From: CARZYU01 sp964370085
GTDB lineage: Bacteria > Bacillota_I > Bacilli_A > RF39 > UBA660
Reading direction: 5' to 3'
Assembly: GCA_964370085.1 (NCBI GenBank)
Contig: CAYJHI010000011.1
Location: forward strand, 1 to 28,058
Length of the DNA stretch: 28,058 nt
The translations under genes were made by a program, and so were the position numbers. Below, one piece after another: positions 15,613 through 21,363 of this stretch. Below the pieces are notes generated by a model. That model was not told the DNA's origin. It searched no databases and worked only from the letters and a program-made list of their open reading frames with translations. Every line of letters begins with the position of its first letter. The stretch's first letter is position 1.

Positions 15613-15667
15613 TTGATAAAACAGTACTGGAAGTTTATAATTTTATAACAACAAAATAAAAGACCTT
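15613..15667 (+). repeat. 55-bp exact duplication, right copy (assembly overlap)
   Basis: Second copy of the 3' end of miaA including its stop codon. It is followed directly by the completion of the miaA terminator, so the true locus most likely reads straight through. Confidence 0.9.
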
Positions 15668-15680
15668 GATGGGTCTTTTT
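15658..15680 (+). terminator. Intrinsic terminator of mutL-miaA
   Basis: AAAAGACC, loop TTGATG, GGTCTTTT gives an 8-bp stem plus a T tail. The left arm is also present before the N gap. A near copy of the same hairpin occurs at 16154-16176. Confidence 0.85.
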
Positions 15681-15681
15681 A

Positions 15682-16159
15682 ATAATGTATGTTATTTCAT
15701 ATCTATCATCATATAAGGAAATTAATATGCTTCCGGTGTAATTATAGTCTCTATGTATTACAGCATTTAAAAGAGATTCTTTCTAAACCAACGATTTTTC
15801 CACTAGTTTTATTAAATAAACCTAAATATTTAAATACTTCATTTACTTGTTTTAATATTGATCCAGTAAACTCACGTCTATCTTTAAATTCTATTTTATT
15901 AGTTCCGTTATATATTGCACATTTAATAGAATAGGGGCATTCGTCTGATAATAAAAGACCTAAATTAGTATATTGTTTTTCTGGGTTCTTAATGTTAAGT
16001 GAGATATATTTATTTTCGTCAAGTTCGAGTTTGTTTTTTTTGAATATTTCATTCAAGTAGTCAAAACTTAAATTTTGTTTTGTAGAAATTAAGTTTTCAA
16101 ATGAATTATTATTAGCATATTCGGCTACTTTTCGGCTACTTCAAAAATTTTAATAAAAA
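15682..16159 (-). pseudogene. Degraded AlbA_2/Schlafen-type ATP-binding protein fragment
   Basis: On the minus strand one frame (16140 to 15751) reads blocks typical of AlbA_2 / 'ATP-binding' regulators: QYTNLGLLLSDECPYSIK, GTNKIEFKDRREFTGSILKQ, FNKTSGKIVGLERI. The frame then fails. The next block, ESLLNAVIHRDYNYTGSILI followed by SLYDDRYEI, is in a different frame (from about 15779 down). From memory of the family, about a dozen residues that normally link GLER to the next block are missing, so a small deletion probably caused the shift. An 11-bp tandem duplication (16120-16141) breaks the frame again upstream; removing one copy restores a longer reading frame. Both the N-terminal AlbA domain and the C-terminus are absent. 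It is a dead remnant. Confidence 0.85.
16120..16141. repeat. Perfect 11-bp tandem duplication inside the pseudogene
   Basis: TTCGGCTACTT occurs twice in a row. Because 11 is not a multiple of three it shifts the frame and brings in a TGA on the minus strand at 16141-16143. This looks like a slippage mutation. Confidence 0.85.
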
Positions 16160-16176
16160 AGACCTTGATGGTCTTT
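16154..16176 (-). terminator. Intrinsic terminator of the 17671-16181 operon
   Basis: On the minus strand AAAGACC, loop ATCAA, GGTCTTT forms a 7-bp stem followed by Ts, five bases after the stop of the 16181-17041 gene. It is nearly the same sequence as the miaA terminator at 15658. Confidence 0.8.
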
Positions 16177-16180
16177 ATTT

Positions 16181-17041
16181 TTATGCAGCAATACTTGATT
16201 TAGCTTTTACTACCCATTTTCCTTCTGGTACGACACCAAAGAAATAACGTCCTTCATTGTTAGTCATACATGTTTTTCTTAAGCGTAGTGATCTTTCTTC
16301 TCCAACTCCTACTACTTCATATAATCCTACTGTTGCTCCAACGATTGGTGTTTTACGTGCTTTGTTTATTACGACACCGTTGATAGTTCCTTCTTTAGCT
16401 TGTGTTACTTTGTTTAAGTAAACATCTAATTGTGTATTTGTATTGTTAGAAACTTCTACTGGATATGGTGTATAAACATCATAATCATCAGCGATAGCAG
16501 TTACTGTATAATTACCAGCGTCAATTTTAGAGAAGAAATATTCTCCGTCTGTAGCACTGATAGTTTCTGATACTGTAACACCTGCACCATTTAATAATCT
16601 GACTATAGCTCCATCGAAAGCATGTCCATTATCGTCATAAGCATATCCATAGATATTACCTTTTATATATGTTGCGTCATAAGCTACTACCATATCGGCT
16701 AGGTTGATATCACTTCCAGTAAATGTTAGTGAACGTTTAGTAGACATGCTGTATCCATCTTTAACGGCATATAAAATATATTCACCAACTGGTATATTTT
16801 GAAATGTGAAATTACCATCAGTATTTGTCATAGTATGTTTGATCGGATTAAAATCTGTATCGAATATTTTAACAGTAGCATTTTCTAAATCAGCTCCTGT
16901 TGCATCTTCAACACGTCCTCTGATTATTCCGGATACGACCTCGGGTGTTTCTTCAAGTTCTAACTCCTGATAATGCTCTGCTAGTTCTTCTAATAAGATT
17001 TCATCACTGAAATTTAATTTGTATTGATCTTTTTGATTCAT
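16181..17041 (-). CDS. Three-repeat carboxypeptidase-regulatory-like (beta-sandwich) protein
   Basis: A 286-aa protein. A helical head (residues 1-40, rich in Leu and Glu) precedes three tandem beta-sandwich repeats of roughly 75-85 aa. These start at GIIRGRVEDATGADLENATV, KGNIYGYAYDDNGHAFDGAIV and TINGVVINKARKTPIVGATV. Each ends with the F-x-F/Y-x-x-I/V-P/D-x-G-x-Y/W turn (FQNIPVGEY, FSKIDAGNY, FGVVPEGKW) of CarboxypepD_reg-like domains. There is no signal peptide, sortase motif or membrane helix. AAAGGGGGGA precedes the ATG, an unusually G-rich ribosome site. It is downstream of the 17671-17099 gene (57 bases) and probably co-transcribed. A structural or coat role is inferred from domain type only. 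Confidence 0.8.
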   Translation of the reverse strand: MNQKDQYKLNFSDEILLEELAEHYQELELEETPEVVSGIIRGRVEDATGADLENATVKIFDTDFNPIKHTMTNTDGNFTFQNIPVGEYILYAVKDGYSMSTKRSLTFTGSDINLADMVVAYDATYIKGNIYGYAYDDNGHAFDGAIVRLLNGAGVTVSETISATDGEYFFSKIDAGNYTVTAIADDYDVYTPYPVEVSNNTNTQLDVYLNKVTQAKEGTINGVVINKARKTPIVGATVGLYEVVGVGEERSLRLRKTCMTNNEGRYFFGVVPEGKWVVKAKSSIAA

Positions 17042-17058
17042 TTTTGTCCCCCCTTTCT

Positions 17059-17096
17059 AACTTATAATATGTCGTGTAGTTTTTCTTGTATAAGTT
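17059..17096. repeat. 8-bp inverted repeat between the two minus-strand genes
   Basis: AACTTATA (17059-17066) and TATAAGTT (17089-17096) are perfect inverted copies 22 bases apart in the 57-base spacer. There is no T tail, so it is not a terminator. It could be an operator or chance in AT-rich DNA. Confidence 0.35.
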
Positions 17097-17098
17097 AT

Positions 17099-17671
17099 TT
17101 ACACATATGTTGTGAAGTTTATATCGTAAGAACTATCGTTATCCCCAACAGTGAATGTTATATAGTAGCTTCTTGTCCAATCAACATCGCTTGGTATATA
17201 TAAAATATTTTTTTCATATTTCCAATTAGTAGGTAGGGCACTCTTTAGATAAATTGTTGCATCTGGTTCTGCAATCATCTTAATTGTCGCACCAGTTGTA
17301 CCATGATAATAACTAAAATCAGACATAGTTTCTTCTCTTACTATTCTTCCTCCTGTTTCTTCATCAATAACCATTGTTACAAGAGAATATCCTTGTTCTT
17401 TTTCAGTACATCCTACACAAAGACAATCTTTAAATAATTCGATTTTTCCTGACAAAATAAACTCTAACTTAGTAATTGAATTGATCATTCCTTGTACTGA
17501 TTTATTAGCTTCTAATATTTCACTGTTACTTTTACTATTAGCAATAATCGTTTTTATCTTTTCGGCTTCTACTTCTAATATTCTAGCAAGACCTGATTGT
17601 TCTTCTGCGACTGATGCGATAACATCATTAATAACGTCACATCTTGTTTTATAATACAGATTATTATTCAT
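17099..17671 (-). CDS. Helical-domain plus DCxCxxC protein with C-terminal beta domain
   Basis: 190 aa, function unknown. Residues ~10-75 form a helical domain (SVAEEQSGLARILEVEAEKI followed by EILEANKSVQGMINSITKLE). It aligns without gaps over 63 residues to the C-terminal part of the divergent neighbour at 17764, with about 23 identities counted by hand. Directly after it comes DCLCVGC, matching DCECHHC in that neighbour. The remaining ~95 residues look like a beta domain (TIKMIAEPDATIYLKSALP, YYITFTVGDN). From memory, similar helical segments occur in Firmicutes spore-surface or collagen-like proteins; not verified. Start 17671 is chosen because AAAGGAG lies just upstream, inside a possible five-codon extension from 17686. 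No signal peptide. Confidence 0.8.
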   Translation of the reverse strand: MNNNLYYKTRCDVINDVIASVAEEQSGLARILEVEAEKIKTIIANSKSNSEILEANKSVQGMINSITKLEFILSGKIELFKDCLCVGCTEKEQGYSLVTMVIDEETGGRIVREETMSDFSYYHGTTGATIKMIAEPDATIYLKSALPTNWKYEKNILYIPSDVDWTRSYYITFTVGDNDSSYDINFTTYV

Positions 17672-17689
17672 AATTTCTCCTTTCATACT

Positions 17690-17718
17690 AATATATGAAT
17701 TTTTTTAATACTTGTTAG
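17690..17718 (-). promoter_or_regulatory. Promoter of the minus-strand coat-like operon
   Basis: CTAACA (17713-17718), 17 bases, TATATT (17690-17695) on the minus strand; four of six and five of six consensus bases. It faces away from the promoter of the 17764 gene. Confidence 0.4.
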
Positions 17719-17748
17719 GGACAATTTAATTGGGTAATTACATATAAT
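17718..17748 (+). promoter_or_regulatory. Promoter of the 17764 gene
   Basis: A consensus TATAAT at 17743-17748 lies 15 bases before the ATG. The best -35 is GGGACA (17718-17723) at a long 19-base spacing. The two divergent promoters are packed into 92 bases. Confidence 0.45.
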
Positions 17749-17763
17749 AGAATGTGATGAAAA

Positions 17764-18858
17764 ATGAATGAGAGAAATATGTGTTCTTATACCAATAGAA
17801 CTTCTTTACTTAATAGTATGGCTCAAGGGTTATACTCACCAAAAAAAGAGTTGTTTAGTAATATTTGTCAAACTACTAGTGATCTAGAACTTCAAAATAT
17901 GTGTAATAATAGATTACTCAGTGATTATACTAATTTTACAGATTGTCCAAATGGTGGTTCTTTTGTTACTAAAGTGGGTGATAACCAAAATCTATATGTG
18001 TTAGATTCTAATCAGAATGAAGTGGATAAGGTTATTTTGAATTTGCCTAGTAGTGATTATAATAGAGATATACAAGGTATTGCTTATGATCCTGACTTAT
18101 CTAAAATATATATTGCACACAATGATAAAGTGTTTTCAGTTAATAATCAAGGTGATTTTATTAAGAATGAACTTAATGAACAAACTTTAAATAGTATTAG
18201 TAATATGACACTTTCTAGTACTAATAGAAGCTCTTGTGGTAGAATTATTTCTACTTCTAGTACTAGTCCTGATATTAATGCTTTAGGTATTGCTGATAAT
18301 AATTTGTTAGTTACTTATCAAAAGGGAGGTTCTAATTTTTTAGCTAAAGTTACACCTAATGGTAATTTGGTTAATAATAGACATATAGATGATGGAGTTG
18401 TTCCTAGTACTATTATGGAAACTTATAACGGTATACATGTTTTAGCAACTAAGGATAACTCTTATGATTATTTATATACTTTTGATAAGAATATTAATAG
18501 GAAAAACTGTTGCGAAATTATTTTAGATGGGGAGTGTAGAGTGGATATCGAGTGTGAAGATGGTCCTTGTAATTTAGATGGTAGTTTATGTGAAGTTGTT
18601 AGAAGTGTTGCTTTAATAGAAAATGCTTTAGCTAAACTTATTAATTGTGAAAGTGATAAAGTAAAAGCTGCGATTAATAAAGCTAAGTGTACTAGGGAGT
18701 TAGTGGAGATAAATAACTCTGTAAGTCGTACTATTACTAATATATCGATGTTGGAGCAAACGTTAAAGGAAAAACTAGAAGTGGCTTTAGAAATATATGA
18801 AAAAAGACACCCAGATTGTGAGTGTCATCATTGTAAATATGAAAAAAATAGCAATTAA
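17764..18858 (+). CDS. Propeller-like repeat protein with C-terminal helical plus DCxCxxC module
   Basis: 364 aa, not recognised as a named family. Residues ~60-250 are strand-rich with propeller-like phrases (NLYVLDSNQNEVDKVILNLP, GIAYDPDLSKIYIAHNDKVF, NNLLVTYQKGGSNFLAKVTP). A cysteine-rich segment follows (NCCEIILDGECRVDIECEDG, then PCNLDGSLC). Residues ~275-340 form the helical domain shared with the divergent gene at 17671, and the tail has DCECHHC at 351-357. No signal peptide or membrane helix is seen, despite many cysteines. The start has only a weak GTGATG site; a Met at residue 6 is an alternative. A metal-binding or cross-linked structural protein is a guess. Confidence 0.8.
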   Translation: MNERNMCSYTNRTSLLNSMAQGLYSPKKELFSNICQTTSDLELQNMCNNRLLSDYTNFTDCPNGGSFVTKVGDNQNLYVLDSNQNEVDKVILNLPSSDYNRDIQGIAYDPDLSKIYIAHNDKVFSVNNQGDFIKNELNEQTLNSISNMTLSSTNRSSCGRIISTSSTSPDINALGIADNNLLVTYQKGGSNFLAKVTPNGNLVNNRHIDDGVVPSTIMETYNGIHVLATKDNSYDYLYTFDKNINRKNCCEIILDGECRVDIECEDGPCNLDGSLCEVVRSVALIENALAKLINCESDKVKAAINKAKCTRELVEINNSVSRTITNISMLEQTLKEKLEVALEIYEKRHPDCECHHCKYEKNSN

Positions 18859-18869
18859 GCTATTTTTTT
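18842..18869. terminator. Bidirectional terminator shared by two convergent genes
   Basis: AAAAAAATAGC (18842-18852), loop AATTAA, GCTATTTTTTT (18859-18869) is a perfect 11-bp inverted repeat with A and T runs on both sides. The loop holds the stop codons of both genes, which overlap by four bases (TTAA). Confidence 0.88.
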
Positions 18870-19268
18870 ACTTTGGTTAGCACCGATTATTAGTAGTACT
18901 GGTAAGGCTGAACCTGTTAGTAAACCTAAGATATTGAAGTTACTATAAGTAGCAGCTAAAATAGTACTTAGTACTGTAAGTCCGATAATAACATAACCAA
19001 AAATTGCACAAGTTTTAGCAAGTTCTGGTTTAGTTGATCCCTTAACACCAACGATACCAGCAGCAAGTGTGATTCCAGTTGATACTAAACTTATAACTAA
19101 ACTGAAATAAATCATTCCTGTTCCAGTGAATTCTTCGCCTGAAGCAGTTTCAGCTAAAGAAATTATTGCTCCAACTCCTACAAATGCAAGAAGAGAAGTG
19201 ATTATTCCAATACCACCAAATACTATCATTAAAATACCAATTACTTTTAACATTGTATTCTTTTTCAT
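18855..19268 (-). CDS. Small four-helix membrane protein (DUF4064-like)
   Basis: 137 aa with four hydrophobic segments: about residues 8-32 (GILMIVFGGIGIITSLLAFV), 48-70, 85-107 and 113-130. They are joined by short polar loops. The pattern of a lysine start, a glycine-rich first helix and paired hairpins resembles DUF4064-type membrane proteins; function unknown. A clear AAAGGAG site precedes the ATG, with its own promoter upstream. Its 3' end overlaps the convergent 17764 gene by four bases. Confidence 0.75.
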   Translation of the reverse strand: MKKNTMLKVIGILMIVFGGIGIITSLLAFVGVGAIISLAETASGEEFTGTGMIYFSLVISLVSTGITLAAGIVGVKGSTKPELAKTCAIFGYVIIGLTVLSTILAATYSNFNILGLLTGSALPVLLIIGANQSKKIA

Positions 19269-19289
19269 CGTATACTCCTTTCTAATTTA

Positions 19290-19317
19290 ATTATAGCGCT
19301 TTTTGTCGAAATGTGAA
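19290..19317 (-). promoter_or_regulatory. Promoter of the small membrane protein gene
   Basis: TTCACA (19312-19317), 16 bases, TATAAT (19290-19295) on the minus strand. It lies between this gene and the flippase gene, so the two are separate units or overlapping transcripts. Confidence 0.6.
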
Positions 19318-19324
19318 CAATAAT

Positions 19325-20614
19325 TTATTTTAATAGTTTTTTAACAGTTTTTGTTTCTAGGTAAGTGGTTATTAAGACACTTATGATACTACTTATTATT
19401 AGACTTAACATTCCTATATTTAAAAAAGTTAATATAGTTAGAGTAGAACATCTAATAAGCATACCTATTAAAGTTATTTTCATATTTTTTTTACTTTGAC
19501 CCATGGCATCTATGCTACTAGAAAGTGGTGCTTGAATATATAGGAGAATAAAGGGAATAGCCATTATTCTTAAATAATTAGAACCTTCAGTAGTATTATA
19601 TATTATACTTAAAAAAACTTCTGGAATAGAAAAGAATAAAATAGTAGAAGGGATACCTATAATTAGAGAGAAGAAAATAGCTTGTTTTATTTTTCTTTTG
19701 GTATAGTCTTTTTGGTTGTTAGTATGAGCTTTTGATACTACAGGTAAGAGGGCTTGTGATATAGCCATTGTAAAGAATGAAGGTAGTAATAATATTGGTA
19801 TCACGTATCCTGATATAATACCATATTCTCTTATTATATAATTATTATCATAACCTAGATATATTAAAATACTAGTTAAGATAATTGGTTCTAGGAAATA
19901 ACCTAAGGATCCAATTAATCTACTTGTGGTACTGGGTATACTTATTGATAGGGCTTCTTTTGTGTACTTTTTATTTACTCTTAACTCTTCTTTTTTTACC
20001 TTAGTCTTTTTAGGTAGAAAGAAGAATAATACTAAGATAGAAGTTAATTCACTTATGATGTTTGTTAGAATTATAAAAGTAACTGCCACTTCAATACCAT
20101 TATTTATAAAGATAGGTACACCAATTATTATTAGTATTAGTCTGATAATGTCCTCTGTTACGTTGGAAATGACATGAGGTAACATTTTTTGTTTACCAAA
20201 GAAATAGCTTCTTAACATTCCTGATAAACTAGTTAGAGGTAATACTATGGCGATTGCTAGTAGAGGATAATAACTTCTTGGTTCGTGTAATAAATTATTT
20301 GCTAGTAAAGGACTAAATATTATAATAGTAATTATAATAATTAAATTTATTATAAAAGAAATAGGTAATAGAGAAAATAGAAGTGTTTTATTATTTTTTT
20401 TATCTTCTGATACTAATTTAGAGATTGCAAGAGGAAACCCAAATTGAGTTAGACCAATCAATAACATAAAAGTAGGTAATATTAACATATAAAGACCAAT
20501 TCCTTCGGGACCCATCAATCTACTCATGACTATTTTAATTACCATACCTAGAGCTTTAGTGAGAAAACCTCCTATTATTAAAATAATAGTGGATATAACA
20601 AATTTTTCTTTCAT
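19325..20614 (-). CDS. SpoVB/MurJ-like MOP-superfamily flippase
   Basis: 429 aa with about 12-14 transmembrane segments. The start KEKFVISTIILIIGGFLTKA and then MSRLMGPEGIGLYMLILPTF is typical of the SpoVB/PST branch of the MOP exporters, which flip lipid-linked sugars including lipid II. Later blocks GMLRSYFFGKQKM, SISIPSTTSRLIGSLGYFLEP and SSIDAMGQSKKN also match that branch. Start 20614 is chosen for the AAAGGTGAT site just upstream; a longer frame from 20668 would add 18 polar residues before the first helix. In a walled organism with murG, a lipid II or teichoic precursor flippase is a reasonable role. SpoVB-like proteins also occur in non-sporulating Bacilli, so this is not evidence of sporulation. 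Confidence 0.88.
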   Translation of the reverse strand: MKEKFVISTIILIIGGFLTKALGMVIKIVMSRLMGPEGIGLYMLILPTFMLLIGLTQFGFPLAISKLVSEDKKNNKTLLFSLLPISFIINLIIIITIIIFSPLLANNLLHEPRSYYPLLAIAIVLPLTSLSGMLRSYFFGKQKMLPHVISNVTEDIIRLILIIIGVPIFINNGIEVAVTFIILTNIISELTSILVLFFFLPKKTKVKKEELRVNKKYTKEALSISIPSTTSRLIGSLGYFLEPIILTSILIYLGYDNNYIIREYGIISGYVIPILLLPSFFTMAISQALLPVVSKAHTNNQKDYTKRKIKQAIFFSLIIGIPSTILFFSIPEVFLSIIYNTTEGSNYLRIMAIPFILLYIQAPLSSSIDAMGQSKKNMKITLIGMLIRCSTLTILTFLNIGMLSLIISSIISVLITTYLETKTVKKLLK

Positions 20615-20661
20615 GTAATCACCTTTTTCTATTAATAAACATATGCAATTAGGTGAATTTA

Positions 20662-20690
20662 TTGACAAATAATAGTTTTAGGAATAATAT
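20662..20690 (+). promoter_or_regulatory. Promoter of the 20714 gene, possibly overlapping a divergent promoter
   Basis: Consensus TTGACA (20662-20667), 17 bases, TAATAT (20685-20690). On the minus strand TTGTCA (20663-20668) overlaps this -35 and, with TATGTT (20638-20643) at a long 19-base spacing, could drive the flippase gene. Confidence 0.6.
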
Positions 20691-20713
20691 ATTTAATTAT
20701 AAGAGGTGAAGAT

Positions 20714-21304
20714 ATGCAGATAACTGAAGAAGCAAAGACAGAAATGGAGAAAGCTATTAGGTTTTTAAAAATTATTCAATTTAATGCTGATGGTTATAAA
20801 ATAAATTGGATTTTGAGTGAAAACAAGTGTTTTTTAGAGAAAAATAATGAAGAGACGTTTTTAGAAGATGATAAGACAGTTGTTATTAATAGTGAAAGTG
20901 ATTTAGAAATAAAATATAGTAAAGAAAAAATAATTATTAAAACTAATGCGTTTGAATTTAAAGATGTAAGTGATGAAACAGGTATGATTAGTTATGAGGA
21001 AGTAGTAGTAAAGCAAACTTTTATTTTTGAGCATGATAGAGATAATAATCTTTTAGTTTATGCTTATTATGTAGATTCTTCTATTTATGATGAAGATGAT
21101 TTTACAGAAGGTGTTGACGATAGAGAAGAGTATAGTAATATATTTATGCAGGAATATAGAGTGGATGAAGATTTTGTACTTTATGAGCTAGAAACTTTTA
21201 GTGATTTAGTACGTATAGATTACAGTGAGATTCCTTCTATTAAACCTAACTTTGGTACTAAAGTTAAGACTAGTACACCTTTAAAGAATTATATTGGTAC
21301 TTAG
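20714..21304 (+). CDS. Acidic protein of unknown function
   Basis: 196 aa, not recognised. It is rich in Asp and Glu. A helical start (EEAKTEMEKAIRFLKIIQF) is followed by alternating strands (KINWILSENKCFLEK, VVVKQTFIFEHDRDNNLLVY), an acidic loop (DSSIYDEDDFTEGVDDREEY) and a last strand pair. It has one cysteine, no signal peptide and no membrane helix, so it is probably cytoplasmic. It has its own strong promoter, an AGGTGA site and its own terminator, and stands alone between the flippase gene and mutS. Codon use matches neighbouring housekeeping genes. Confidence 0.75.
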   Translation: MQITEEAKTEMEKAIRFLKIIQFNADGYKINWILSENKCFLEKNNEETFLEDDKTVVINSESDLEIKYSKEKIIIKTNAFEFKDVSDETGMISYEEVVVKQTFIFEHDRDNNLLVYAYYVDSSIYDEDDFTEGVDDREEYSNIFMQEYRVDEDFVLYELETFSDLVRIDYSEIPSIKPNFGTKVKTSTPLKNYIGT

Positions 21305-21329
21305 GAGTAGTTTTTACTATTCTTTTTTT
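21303..21329 (+). terminator. Intrinsic terminator after the 20714 gene
   Basis: AGGAGTAG, loop of six, CTATTCTT gives an 8-bp stem with two G-U pairs and a seven-T run. The arm begins in the TAG stop codon. Confidence 0.7.
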
Positions 21330-21337
21330 ATAGAAAA

Positions 21338-21346
21338 TGATATTAT
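21338..21346 (+). promoter_or_regulatory. Extended -10 promoter of mutS
   Basis: TGATATTAT (TG-N-TATTAT) lies 17 bases before the mutS ATG, with GCAGGTGA as ribosome site. No good -35. Confidence 0.45.
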
Positions 21347-21363
21347 ATTAATGCAGGTGAAGT

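Noticed and set aside
15458..15667. A biological direct repeat or attachment-site duplication around the N run
   Set aside because: Exact 55-base identity at contig ends with a 100-N spacer is better explained as an assembly overlap.
15689..15934. Plus-strand open frame antisense to the AlbA_2 remnant
   Set aside because: The minus strand shows clear family motifs; the plus-strand product has no recognisable feature and no ribosome site.
15751..16056. A complete 101-aa minus-strand gene starting at TTG
   Set aside because: The family similarity continues upstream of the TTG and downstream in another frame, so this is part of a broken gene and not an independent small protein.
19325..20614. 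Evidence for sporulation from a SpoVB-like protein and coat-like neighbours
   Set aside because: SpoVB-branch flippases are found in non-sporulating bacteria, and no specific sporulation gene is in the window; spoIIGA/sigE/sigG do not follow ftsZ here.
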